Shown piece by piece: positions 18,201-25,563 of a stretch of DNA of 34,108 bases. Origin of the DNA: Spirochaetota bacterium (lineage in GTDB: Bacteria; Spirochaetota; Spirochaetia; Treponematales; UBA12059); assembly GCA_018262985.1 (NCBI GenBank), contig JADFDI010000016.1:1-34108 (forward strand), given 5' to 3'. The notes under the pieces were generated by a model. It ran no database searches and was not told the DNA's origin. It worked only from the letters and a program-made list of their open reading frames with translations. Position numbers and translations under genes: made by a program. The stretch's first letter is position 1; every line of letters begins with the position of its first letter.

Positions 18201-18396
18201 GCGGTCCGGCGGCCGGTCCGACCGGCAGCGAGACGCGGGTCCCGAAGAAGTCGAAGCCCGGGCTCGTCCGCGCGAGCGCGTCCGCGTCGCGGATGGTCTC
18301 CTCCGGGATGCCGTAGATCGAGCGGACGGACCGCCACTCGCCGGCCATGCGGGAGAGCAGTTCGCTGATGGAAGTCGTGCGCATCACGGCGCTCAT
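15229..18396 (-). CDS. ygfK: YgfK-type iron-sulfur flavoprotein oxidoreductase
   Basis: 1055 residues (E. coli YgfK 1032). Residues 1-450 form a dihydropyrimidine-dehydrogenase-like barrel. A Cys-rich linker follows (Cys461, 466, 470 and 509, 513, 517). A GltD-like FAD/NAD(P)H module comes next with GVIGAGPGGLACAEAL (561 on) and VVVAGGGNTAMDAA (691 on). The C-terminus carries ferredoxin-type 4Fe-4S motifs (Cys904, 907, 911, 914, 918 and Cys943, 946, 949, 953). The family is annotated as a putative selenate-reductase subunit, but in urate-degrading anaerobes it is proposed to reduce urate or a urate derivative with NAD(P)H. The large electron-transfer chain fits an oxygen-sensitive reductase. 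ATG at 18396 overlaps the preceding stop (ATGA). Confidence 0.95.
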   Translation of the reverse strand: MSAVMRTTSISELLSRMAGEWRSVRSIYGIPEETIRDADALARTSPGFDFFGTRVSLPVGPAAGPHSQIAPNIVASWLAGARVVELKTVQEMDRLEIEKPCIDALDEGRNTEWSTELSLDEARGEYRRAWLAIRVLEALRAPVDKPDPTAFVLSVGYTLAGVRGERVDGFIEKLRRPELDPEWERELEDAEREVSAPAFAFAFGAEAAARAVAAVKALRANPAERPVHSAALSTMHGCLPEEIEAIARHLVSVKKLPLAVKLNPTLLGYDRVRDILDRARWGKIVISREAFGKDLQFGRALELVASLGTAAREAGVGFGLKLSNTLAHENANTPLPGSEAYLSGRPLFPITTRLAAELAAALAAPPPFSFSAGVSARNAAACVQAGLGPLTTATELLKPGGYQRLTEIARAASGALASAPARPDAKALAALAEAALADPDYSGERKRGRASISKALPRFDCFVAPCVEACPANQDAPGYIRSGGAGRAAEAFDIVKDRNALPFITGVLCDHVCQTACSRVDYEGPVAIRASKLAVARAAARAGLDEPAREKVALRTTTRVGVIGAGPGGLACAEALASAGILPVVYDRDEAPGGAVANLIPGFRIAREDIERDVKRIAALGVEFRFGEEPAGIADLRARGIGPVVLAVGAEKARELPLAGSGVSVVDALSFLKLAALGKAPAPDPGAERRVVVAGGGNTAMDAARAALRLPGKPAVTIVYRRTAAEMPADREELEAAMAEGADFVELALPEAARPGALVVRRMKLGEADASGRRSPVASDETFELGCGLLVAAIGESPDRELLEAWGVKVGKDGRPEIAADTLAAGEDLYVVGDARRGPASIIAAVADGRRAAKAVIAALGALDPDYEHVRKTPERAKLAARGKLLEPLPETDPGFLAREAERCLACDEACMRCVEVCPNRANLALDLGPGLGWQIVHVHALCNECGNCETFCPWEGAPFSDKLNLFDSEAALMASDRAGFAPLPDRGGKHEFVVRCDSGKIRALGVLESAVSAGHGSAASAASARGPDDRLALAAARIFRDYAWLAPPAEGSAS

Positions 18397-19820
18397 GGGC
18401 ACCCCCGGGAAAGGAATCGGCCGAAGCCGGGTTCGAGCGCGACGCCGGGCGCCGCTTCGGATATGGAGCCTTCGCGGGGCAGGGCCCCGGGCCTCTCCTC
18501 GTCGCGCGCCGCGTCGTAGGCGAGGCGGCCGCGAAGGTAGACGGAACGTATGGAACCCTGGAGCCCGAGACCGTCGAAGGGCGTGTCGCGGCCCTTCGAG
18601 TAGAGCCTCTCGGCGCGCATCGTCGTCCTTCCCTTGGGATCGAAGAGGACCAGGTCGGCGTCCTTGCCGAGCGCGATGGCGCCCTTGCGGGCGGAGAGGC
18701 CGAAGCGGGCCGCCTGCGCGGCGCCCGAGGCCTCGAGGAGGCGGGGCAGGCTTAGCTTCCCCTTCAGCCAGCCTTCCGAAAGCAGGTAGGGAAGGGTGGT
18801 GCCGACGCCGGGGATGCCGCCGTAGGCGCTCCACGCGTCGCGGCCGCGCTTTTCCTCGGGACGGGCGGGCGCGTGGTCGCTCGTCGCGAAGGAGACCGCG
18901 CCCGAGGCGAGCAGCGTCCAGAGCCGTTCGCGCTCCGCGGCCGACTTGACCGGCGGCGCCGTCTTGAGCGAGGCGCCCTTCGCCGCGAAGTCCTCGCGCG
19001 AGAAGGCGAGGTAGTGCGCGCAGGTCTCGCACGTGCCGCCTGAACGCGAGACGAGTTCCGCCGCCGCCGCGGTGCCGACGTGGACGACGTGCAGGGTGCC
19101 TTCGCGGCCGCGCGCGAGCGCCATGAGGGCGGCGCAGGCGACGAGCTCGGCGGCCTCGGGCCGCGAGTCGACGTAGTCGTCCCAGGTCGGCGCTCCGGAG
19201 CCCCGCGCGGCCTTGATCCTCGCGGCGGCGGGCAGCACGTAGGCGGGGTCCTCGGCGTGCACCAGCACCGGGAGCCCGAGCTCCGCGGCCTTGGCGATCA
19301 TGCGCGAAAGCTGCTCGTGGTCGACCGCGGGGAAGGTGTCCATGCCGGACGCGAGGTAGGCCTTGAAGCCCGCGACGCCGGCCGCGGCCAGCTCCTCGAG
19401 GTCCCGCTCGGCGGTGGCGGGGCCGTCCGGGCCCGCCCCGCGGATGCCGCCGTAGAAGGCGTAGTCGCAAAGGGCCTCGGGCGCGACGGCCGCCAGCTTG
19501 TTCCGGAGGGCGGCCGCGTTGACGACCGGCGGCAGGCTCGTGCAGGGCATGTCGATTATGGTGGTGACGCCGCCGCGCAGGGCCTCGGCCGAGCCGCGGA
19601 GGAAGCTCTCGCGCTCCGTGAAGCCGGGCGTGTCGAAGTGGACGTGGCTGTCGACGGCGCCCGGCAGGACGAGGAGGCCCGACGCGTCGACCGTCTCCTC
19701 GCCGGCTTCCGGCTCGAGGCGCTCGGCGATTTCCGAAACGCGTCCTTCGCGGACGCGGATGTCGACGCGGAGCGGGGCCGACGCCCCGGGGAGCGCCGCT
19801 TCCCCGTTCCATACCAGCAT
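18393..19820 (-). CDS. Allantoinase-like cyclic amidohydrolase (HyuA position)
   Basis: A 475-residue amidohydrolase with the di-metal pattern of allantoinases and dihydropyrimidinases: DSHVHFDTPGFTERESF (His59, His61), AGVAGFKAYLASGMDTF (carbamylated Lys153), LVHAEDP (His188), HVVHVG (His247) and TSDHAP (Asp315). The blocks DYAFYGGIRGAG, DDYVDSRPEAAEL and AYGGIPGVGTTLPYLLSEGW resemble allantoinase more than the hydantoinase HyuA found here in E. coli. The reaction should be hydrolytic opening of a five- or six-membered cyclic ureide made by YgfK/SsnA. Its start overlaps the xdhB stop by one base and its stop overlaps ygfK by four. Whether the substrate is allantoin itself is unknown. Confidence 0.87.
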   Translation of the reverse strand: MLVWNGEAALPGASAPLRVDIRVREGRVSEIAERLEPEAGEETVDASGLLVLPGAVDSHVHFDTPGFTERESFLRGSAEALRGGVTTIIDMPCTSLPPVVNAAALRNKLAAVAPEALCDYAFYGGIRGAGPDGPATAERDLEELAAAGVAGFKAYLASGMDTFPAVDHEQLSRMIAKAAELGLPVLVHAEDPAYVLPAAARIKAARGSGAPTWDDYVDSRPEAAELVACAALMALARGREGTLHVVHVGTAAAAELVSRSGGTCETCAHYLAFSREDFAAKGASLKTAPPVKSAAERERLWTLLASGAVSFATSDHAPARPEEKRGRDAWSAYGGIPGVGTTLPYLLSEGWLKGKLSLPRLLEASGAAQAARFGLSARKGAIALGKDADLVLFDPKGRTTMRAERLYSKGRDTPFDGLGLQGSIRSVYLRGRLAYDAARDEERPGALPREGSISEAAPGVALEPGFGRFLSRGCP

Positions 19821-22141
19821 CAGTTCCCTCCGTCGAGGAAGTCGAGCGCCTTCTCCTGCGTCAGCGGCAGGTCGAAGAAGCCGGCCTTCCCGGGCCGCGC
19901 CGCCTTGAGCGCCTCGAGGACCGCGAAGTAGCCCGCGATCCCGTACTGGAAGGGCGGTTCGCCCACCGCCTTGGAGCCGAGCACGGCCTTCGGGTTCGCC
20001 GCGTCGTCGAGCAGCTCGATGTCGATCGGGAAGTCCATGAACCGCATGTCGGGCAGCTTGTAGGTGGAGAGCGTGTCGGAGAGGAGCTTCCCGTCCTTCC
20101 CGTAGACCAGGTCTTCGAGGATGGCCCAGCCGAGGCCCTGGGCGAAGGCGCCCTCGATCTGGCCGCGGTCCACCAGGGCGTCGATCGGCACGCCGCCGTC
20201 GTGCACGAGGTCCGCGCGCACGATCCGCGAGCTTCCGCGGAGGGTGTCGAGTTCCGCCACCACGAGGGCCGCGCCGTAGACGTGGTAGGCGAAGGGCGAG
20301 CCGCGCTCCGCCTGCATGTCGTAGGAAAGGCCCGGCGTGGCGTAGAAGCCGTGGGCGGAAAGGTCGACGCGCGCCTCGTGGGCCTTGGCGACCAGGTCCT
20401 TCCAGGCGAGCCCCGAGTCGCGGCCCCCGCGGAGCACGAGGCCGTTCCCGAGGGAAAGCTCGTTATCCGGGGCGCCGAGGAACGTCGCCGCGAAGGCGAG
20501 GAGGCGCTTCCGGATTTCCTCGCAGGCGGCGAGGGCGGCGGCGCCGTTGATGTCGCTGCCGGTCGAAGCGGCGGTCGGCATGGTGTTGGCCACGGTGGCG
20601 GTCCGCGTGCGCTCGATCCGCACGAGGTCCTCGGGGATGCCCAGGGTCCGGGCGGCCACCACGAGGACCTTGCGGCCCACGCCCTGTCCCATCTCGACGG
20701 CGCCGGTCGACACCGACACGGATCCGTCCGAGAACACGTGCACGAGGGCGCCGCCCTGGTTCATCATCAGCTTGGTGAACGAGACGCCGAAGGCGAGCGG
20801 GATGACCCAGGAGCCGCGCTTCCTGTCCGCGTGCGAGGCGTTGAAGTCCTCGATTTCCGCCTCGAGCCGGGCCGCCGGGTTCCGCGAGAGCAGGAGCTCG
20901 AAGGGGCGGCCGGCGCGGCAGTCTTCCATCTTCATGCCGTAGTGGGTCAGGTCGCCCTCGCGGAGCAGGTTGCGCCGCTGGAGCTCGAGGGCGGGGATGC
21001 CCGTCGCCTCCGCTGCCTTCGAGACGGCGGCCTCCATGGCCCAGATGGCCTGGGGGGCGCCGAAGCCGCGGAAGGCGGTGAAGGGCGGCAGGTTGGTCCG
21101 GCACATGTAGCCCGCCGCGCGCACCGCGGGAATCCGGTAGGCGCCCGCCGCGTGGTAGAGGCTGCGCGCGATGATGGCCGGCGAAAGGTCGCAGGCCGCG
21201 CCCGCGTTCTGGTAGAAGTCCAGCTCGAGGCCGAGGAAATTCCCTTCGGCGTCGAGGGCCAGGCGGAAGTCGGTGGAATAGGGATGGCGCTTGCCCGTCA
21301 TGCGCATGTCGTCGCGGCGCGAGAGCACCAGCTTGACCGGCCGGCCCGTGACGTACGCGCCGAGCGCCGCCAGCGCCGCCCAGGGCGCGGCCTGGTCCTC
21401 CTTGCCGCCGAAGGCGCCGCCGAGGCGCATCGCCTCGACCTCGAGCTCCCGCATGGGGACGCCGAGCACGCGGGCGACGGCCTTCTGGACGCCCGAGGGG
21501 GCCTGGGTGCCGGAGACGACGCGGAGGCCGCCGTCGACGGGCTCGGCGATGGCGCCCTGCGTCTCGAGGTAGACGTGCTCCTGCCCGTCCGACTCGGCGC
21601 GGCCTTCGACGATCCACCTGGCCTTGCCGCCCTCGGCCTCGGCGCGGAAGGCCCCGGCCAGGTCTCCCGAGCTCTGCACGCGGGGCTTGAGGATGAGCTC
21701 GCCCCTGGCGAAGGCCTCGCGCGGGTCCGTGACGACGGGCAGCTCCTCGCCCGTGACGCGCACCAGGGCGGCCGCCGCGCGCGCGAGGCGCTTGGAGGAA
21801 GCCAGCACCAGGGCGACCGGCTGCCCGGCGTAGTGCCACTCGCCGTCGGCGAGCAAGGGCTCGTCGTCGACCGCCGTGCCCATCTGGTTCTCGCCCGGGA
21901 TGGAGGCGGCCAGAAGCACGACGACCGAAGGGTCGAGCTCGCGCGCCTTTGACGCGTCGACGCGCATGCGCCGGCCGTGGCCCGAGGGGCTCGGGACGAC
22001 GGCCGCGTGGAGCAGGTTCGCGGGCTCCGGCAGGTCGTCGAGGTACTTCGTGGCCCCGGTGAGGTTGCGGAGGCTCTCGGGGCGGTCGCCCGGGTCGAAG
22101 CGGACGGCGGCCAGGGCGGAGGGGGCGGATCGGTCTTTCAT
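19820..22141 (-). CDS. xdhB: Xanthine dehydrogenase molybdopterin subunit
   Basis: 773 residues, close to Rhodobacter XdhB. The molybdopterin and active-site motifs of true xanthine dehydrogenases are complete: GGAFGGKEDQ (Glu248, substrate-binding), AFRGFGAPQ (Arg358, substrate-binding), VEMGQGVGRKV and SKAVGEPPF (Glu728, catalytic base). It should hydroxylate hypoxanthine to xanthine and xanthine to urate at the Mo centre, passing electrons to the XdhA subunit encoded just upstream. The ATG at 22141 overlaps the xdhA stop (ATGA). It differs from the XdhD-type enzyme in the same operon in both substrate-binding residues. Confidence 0.94.
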   Translation of the reverse strand: MKDRSAPSALAAVRFDPGDRPESLRNLTGATKYLDDLPEPANLLHAAVVPSPSGHGRRMRVDASKARELDPSVVVLLAASIPGENQMGTAVDDEPLLADGEWHYAGQPVALVLASSKRLARAAAALVRVTGEELPVVTDPREAFARGELILKPRVQSSGDLAGAFRAEAEGGKARWIVEGRAESDGQEHVYLETQGAIAEPVDGGLRVVSGTQAPSGVQKAVARVLGVPMRELEVEAMRLGGAFGGKEDQAAPWAALAALGAYVTGRPVKLVLSRRDDMRMTGKRHPYSTDFRLALDAEGNFLGLELDFYQNAGAACDLSPAIIARSLYHAAGAYRIPAVRAAGYMCRTNLPPFTAFRGFGAPQAIWAMEAAVSKAAEATGIPALELQRRNLLREGDLTHYGMKMEDCRAGRPFELLLSRNPAARLEAEIEDFNASHADRKRGSWVIPLAFGVSFTKLMMNQGGALVHVFSDGSVSVSTGAVEMGQGVGRKVLVVAARTLGIPEDLVRIERTRTATVANTMPTAASTGSDINGAAALAACEEIRKRLLAFAATFLGAPDNELSLGNGLVLRGGRDSGLAWKDLVAKAHEARVDLSAHGFYATPGLSYDMQAERGSPFAYHVYGAALVVAELDTLRGSSRIVRADLVHDGGVPIDALVDRGQIEGAFAQGLGWAILEDLVYGKDGKLLSDTLSTYKLPDMRFMDFPIDIELLDDAANPKAVLGSKAVGEPPFQYGIAGYFAVLEALKAARPGKAGFFDLPLTQEKALDFLDGGN

Positions 22142-23601
22142 GCCAGGAGCTCCTCGGCGGTGAAGGCGCCGGGGAAGAGCCGGAGGGCGTGGGCGGCGAG
22201 GAGCCGGCCGAGGACGCGCTTCCGGAACTCCGCGGAGCCGCGCACGTCGGAGATGGGCGCCACCTCGTCGCGGGCTGCCAGCATGGCCTCGCGGAAGGCG
22301 GCGACTGAAGGCTTCCGGCCCTCGAGCGCGGCGGCGGCCTTGCGGAGCCGCAGGGGCACCGGTCCCACGCCGCCGGCCGAGACGATGACGCCGCGCATCG
22401 CGCCGCCAGAGTCGACCGCGAGCGAGAGCGCGGTGTTGACCGCCGCGATGTCGAGCCGCTCTCGGCGGGCGGCCTTCTCGAAGGAGAACGCGCGCGGCGC
22501 GGCGGGCAGCAGGATGGTCTCGATGATGGCGTCCCCGTCGAGGGCGGTTTTCTTGTAGCCGAGGAAGAAGTCCGCGAGCGGGAGCTCGCGCGCTCCCGAC
22601 GCTCCCGAGAGGACGAGCCGGGCGTCCAGCGCGAGCAGCATGGCCGTCAGGTCGGCCACGGGCGAGGCGTTGGCGACGTTGCCCGCCAGGGTCGCGCGCG
22701 CGCGGATGTGAGGGCTCGCGACGAGGACCTCGAAGCGCTCGATGCCGGGGGCGATGGCGCGCACCGCTTTCGACGCGAAGAAGTCCGCAACCGTGACGCC
22801 GGCGCCGAGGGCCACGGTCGCGCCTTCGCCCGAGCCGCGCGTCTCGATGAAGCGCAGCTCCGGATCGCGGCCGACGAAGCGGGGCGAAAGACCGGGCGCG
22901 GGGTCGGTGTTGCGGACGTACCAGTCGGTCCCGCCACCTAATGGTGGCGAGCCGCCTAATGGTGGCGAGCCGCCTAATGGTGGCGAGCCGCCCGGGCCGC
23001 CCGCGGAGGCGGGTTCGGGCAAATCCTGCATGGTGGCCGCCAGGGCCGGGGGAATGACGCCGCGCGCCGCCAGGGCCGCGAGCCGGGTCGGAAAGTCGAG
23101 GGGCAGGCCGGAGAAGTCGGAGGAAAGCGCGCGCGCGGCGCGGCCTATGCTCGCGTAGCCCGTGCAGCGGCAGAGGTTGCCCTCGACGGAAGCCACCGCG
23201 GCGGCCTCGTCGCGCGGACCCTCGGCCAGCAGGAAGTGCGAAAGCGCCACCGCGACGCCCGGGGAGCAGAAGCCGCACTGGCTCGCGTTCTCGACGTGGA
23301 GGGCCTTCATGACGGGCGTCGGGCCCTCGCCGGCGAGTCCCTCGACGGTGACGAGGGCGCGGCCGTCCAGCTCGCCGAGGGCCAGCAGGCAGGTGGCCGC
23401 GCTCACCCACTCGATGCCGGTGCCTTCCAGGTTCCGGCGCCCGAGCAGGGCCAGGCAGGCCCCGCAGTCGCCCTCGCGGCAACCTTCGCGCGTCCCGGTA
23501 AGGCCCGCCTCCTCGCGCAGCCAGTCGAGGACGGGCTGTTCTTCCCTTCCTTCGATCTCGACCAGCTTGCCGTTCAGGCGGAACCTCAGGGACTTGAGCA
23601 C
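22138..23601 (-). CDS. xdhA: Xanthine dehydrogenase Fe-S/FAD subunit
   Basis: 487 residues: two 2Fe-2S domains (Cys41, 46, 49, 71 and Cys109, 112, 144, 146), then the FAD domain with GGGTDWYV (223 on), RARATLAGNVANASPVADL and PLADFFLGYKKT, and the CODH-type C-terminal domain. It takes electrons from the Mo subunit XdhB and delivers them to NAD+ or another acceptor. The start is GTG at 23601, with GGAGG 7 bases upstream. Oddity: a triple 18-bp repeat encodes GGSPPL three times (about 204-221) exactly where the first FAD-domain strand before GGTD normally lies. First gene of the long operon, with a good promoter in front. Confidence 0.93.
   Translation of the reverse strand: MLKSLRFRLNGKLVEIEGREEQPVLDWLREEAGLTGTREGCREGDCGACLALLGRRNLEGTGIEWVSAATCLLALGELDGRALVTVEGLAGEGPTPVMKALHVENASQCGFCSPGVAVALSHFLLAEGPRDEAAAVASVEGNLCRCTGYASIGRAARALSSDFSGLPLDFPTRLAALAARGVIPPALAATMQDLPEPASAGGPGGSPPLGGSPPLGGSPPLGGGTDWYVRNTDPAPGLSPRFVGRDPELRFIETRGSGEGATVALGAGVTVADFFASKAVRAIAPGIERFEVLVASPHIRARATLAGNVANASPVADLTAMLLALDARLVLSGASGARELPLADFFLGYKKTALDGDAIIETILLPAAPRAFSFEKAARRERLDIAAVNTALSLAVDSGGAMRGVIVSAGGVGPVPLRLRKAAAALEGRKPSVAAFREAMLAARDEVAPISDVRGSAEFRKRVLGRLLAAHALRLFPGAFTAEELLA
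22933..22986. repeat. Triplicated 18-bp in-frame repeat inside xdhA
   Basis: Three tandem units of GCCGCCTAATGGTGGCGA (first unit has one change, A for G at its fourth base). Each unit encodes Gly-Gly-Ser-Pro-Pro-Leu on the minus strand. Each also forms a mini-hairpin, CCACC-TAAT-GGTGG in the first unit. Being 18 bp, gain or loss of units keeps the frame. Confidence 0.95.
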
Positions 23602-23627
23602 GTTGCGACCTCCAGGTGGGGTCGACC

Positions 23628-23656
23628 AGTGTACGCCCGTTTCGCGGATAACGCAA
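23628..23656 (-). promoter_or_regulatory. Sigma70-like promoter of the purine operon (xdhA)
   Basis: On the minus strand: -35 TTGCGT (23651-23656), 17-base spacer, -10 TACACT (23628-23633). Transcription would start about 20 bases before the xdhA GTG, leaving room for the GGAGG site. The -35 box shares TTGCG with the promoters of the adenine deaminase and permease genes. Confidence 0.7.
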
Positions 23657-23657
23657 T

Positions 23658-23671
23658 GTTAAAAATTTAAC
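23658..23671. promoter_or_regulatory. AT-rich inverted repeat upstream of the xdhA -35 box
   Basis: GTTAAAAATTTAAC: arms GTTAAA/TTTAAC with a 2-base spacer, one base upstream of the -35 hexamer, in a setting that is otherwise very GC-rich. Its position fits an activator site or UP-like element. It lies partly in the short gap after the adenine deaminase stop (23675). Confidence 0.5.
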
Positions 23672-23674
23672 GAA

Positions 23675-25396
23675 TCAGTCGACCCAGAGCCCGACCCGTT
23701 CGAAGCGCTCCACGTCCACGAGGCCGCGGTCGGTGATCTTGAGCTTCGGGATGACCGGCAGGGCCATGAAGGCGAGCGTCATGAGAGGCTCGGAGTTCGC
23801 GAAGAGCTCCGCGGCGAAGAGCGCCGAGAAGCGGTCGAGCGCTGCCACCACCTCTTCCGCCGCGCGGTCCGACATGAGCCCGCCGATGGGCAGGGGCAGC
23901 TCCGCCAGCACCTCGTCGCCGAGGGCGGCCACGAAGCCGCCGCCGATCTTGTTGAGGCGCTTGGCCGCCTTGAAGATCGACTCGTCGTCCATGCCCGCCA
24001 CGATCATGTTGTGCGAGTCGTGGCTGACGGTGGAGCCGATGGCGCCGCGCTTCATGCCGAGGCCGCTCAGGTAGCCCTTGCCGATGTTGCCCGAGCCGCG
24101 GTGCCGCTCGATGACGTAGACGCGCGCCAGATCGCGCTCCGCGTCGCTCGCGCAGTAGCCGTCGGGGCCGACGGGCGGCTCGACGACGAGCTCGTTCGTG
24201 ACCAGGCTGCCTTCGGCGCAGGTGATGGCCCGGACGCGGCGGCCTTCCCTCGGGATGCGGAAGTCCTCCGCCTTGAGCCACTTGATGTTGACCGAGTCGC
24301 GGACCGCCACGGGCCTCGGCTCGATGGCCGCGACCATGCGGCCGTCGCGCGCCGCGAGGCGCCCGTCCTTCCAGACCGCCGCTACCTTGAAGGAGGATAG
24401 ATCCTCGAGCAGCACGAGGTCCGCGCGCTTCCCGGGCGCCACCGCGCCGCGGTCGCGGAGCCCGTAGTGCTCGGCGGGCACGAGGCTGGCCATGGCCAGG
24501 GCGTCCAGCGGATCGACCCCTTTGGCCACGAGGAGGCGCAGCATGCGGTCGACGTGGCCCTCGCTCGCGAGGTCGTCTGGGTGGCGGTCGTCGGAGCAGA
24601 GCATGAAGCGCCGCGCGTTCCGCGCCGTTACGGCGGACGCCAGGTTCTCCAGGTCGCGCGCCGCCGAGCCTTCGCGCAGCATTACGCGCATGCCCTTCGA
24701 CACCTTCTCGAGCGCCTCTTCCGCCGTGGTCGACTCGTGGTCGGAGAGTATGCCCGCGGCGATGTAGGCCGAGAGGTCCTTGCCCGAGAGGCCCGGCGCG
24801 TGGCCGTCGATGGCCTTGCCCGCCTCGCGGAAGAGCGCCACCTTGTCGAGCAGGATGCGGTCGCGCGCGAGCACCCCGGGGAAGTTCATCACCTCCCCGA
24901 GGCCCAGGACGCGCGGGTCGCGGAGCCAGGGGTGCATGTCCGCGGCGTAGATGGCCGCTCCCGCCGTGTCGAAGTCCGTGGCCGGCACGCAGGAGGGCGC
25001 CACCAGGAACACGTCCACCGGCAGGCCCTCGCTGGCGCGGAGCATATAGCTCATGCCGTCGTAGCCGAGCACGTTGGCTATCTCGTGGGGGTCGGCGACC
25101 ACGCTCGTGGTGCCGCGCGGGCACACGAGGCGCGCGTACTCCGCGGGCGAGAGCAGGCTGCTTTCTATATGGACGTGCGCGTCGGTGAAGCCGGGCGCTA
25201 GCACGCGGCCGGCCGCGTCGAAGGTCTCCCGCGCGCGGAGTCCGTCGTTCACGCCCACCACCGCGCCGCCCGCGATCGACACGGTCGCGCCCTCGACGAG
25301 CACGCCCCGGTAGAGGTCGGCCACGCGCGCGCCCACGATGTTCAGGTCGCAGTCGGCGTGTCCCGCCGCCGCCTCGATGTGTCGCGCTCCGTTCAT
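23675..25396 (-). CDS. ade: Adenine deaminase
   Basis: A 573-residue two-domain adenine deaminase (E. coli Ade 588). Diagnostic blocks are APGFTDAHVHIESSLLSPAEYARLVCPRGTTSVVADPHEIANVLG, the GEVMNFPGVL segment, IDGHAPGLSG, SDHESTT, LCSDDRHPDDL and the C-terminal TVSHDSHNMIVAG. It converts adenine to hypoxanthine and ammonia with a di-metal (Fe or Mn) centre, supplying XdhAB. GGAGG lies 8 bases before the ATG at 25396. It has its own promoter, divergent from the permease gene, and ends 73 bases before xdhA, whose promoter lies in that gap. Read-through into the operon is possible since no terminator is visible. Confidence 0.96.
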   Translation of the reverse strand: MNGARHIEAAAGHADCDLNIVGARVADLYRGVLVEGATVSIAGGAVVGVNDGLRARETFDAAGRVLAPGFTDAHVHIESSLLSPAEYARLVCPRGTTSVVADPHEIANVLGYDGMSYMLRASEGLPVDVFLVAPSCVPATDFDTAGAAIYAADMHPWLRDPRVLGLGEVMNFPGVLARDRILLDKVALFREAGKAIDGHAPGLSGKDLSAYIAAGILSDHESTTAEEALEKVSKGMRVMLREGSAARDLENLASAVTARNARRFMLCSDDRHPDDLASEGHVDRMLRLLVAKGVDPLDALAMASLVPAEHYGLRDRGAVAPGKRADLVLLEDLSSFKVAAVWKDGRLAARDGRMVAAIEPRPVAVRDSVNIKWLKAEDFRIPREGRRVRAITCAEGSLVTNELVVEPPVGPDGYCASDAERDLARVYVIERHRGSGNIGKGYLSGLGMKRGAIGSTVSHDSHNMIVAGMDDESIFKAAKRLNKIGGGFVAALGDEVLAELPLPIGGLMSDRAAEEVVAALDRFSALFAAELFANSEPLMTLAFMALPVIPKLKITDRGLVDVERFERVGLWVD

Positions 25397-25428
25397 GTCC
25401 CGAACCTCCGACTCCGGATGTTCGTCCC

Positions 25429-25457
25429 ATGATAGGCTAGGAAGCCCGAAGGCGCAA
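25429..25457 (-). promoter_or_regulatory. Sigma70-like promoter of adenine deaminase
   Basis: On the minus strand: -35 TTGCGC (25452-25457), 17-base spacer, -10 TATCAT (25429-25434). The predicted 5' leader is about 25 bases and carries the GGAGG site. Confidence 0.7.
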
Positions 25458-25538
25458 CGCGAAACTCGCCGGGTCGCGCGGGGCCGCCCGGCGCTGGATG
25501 CCTCCGCCCTGCCGGAACCGCCACCGGGACCCCGCGCC

Positions 25539-25554
25539 CCGCCACCGGTGGCGG
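25539..25554. promoter_or_regulatory. Perfect 16-bp palindrome A in the ade-permease control region
   Basis: CCGCCACCGGTGGCGG is identical to its reverse complement. It lies between the two divergent promoters, about 28 bases upstream of the permease -35 box. A dimeric repressor or activator site is the likely meaning; the regulator is not encoded in this window. Confidence 0.55.
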
Positions 25555-25563
25555 AATCGCCGC

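Noticed and set aside
22933-22986. CRISPR-like repeat array
   Set aside because: The units are directly tandem with no spacers, in frame within xdhA, and only three in number.
23602-23674. A terminator between ade and xdhA
   Set aside because: The only inverted repeat there is a short AT-rich 6-bp arm pair, which fits a binding site better than a terminator hairpin.
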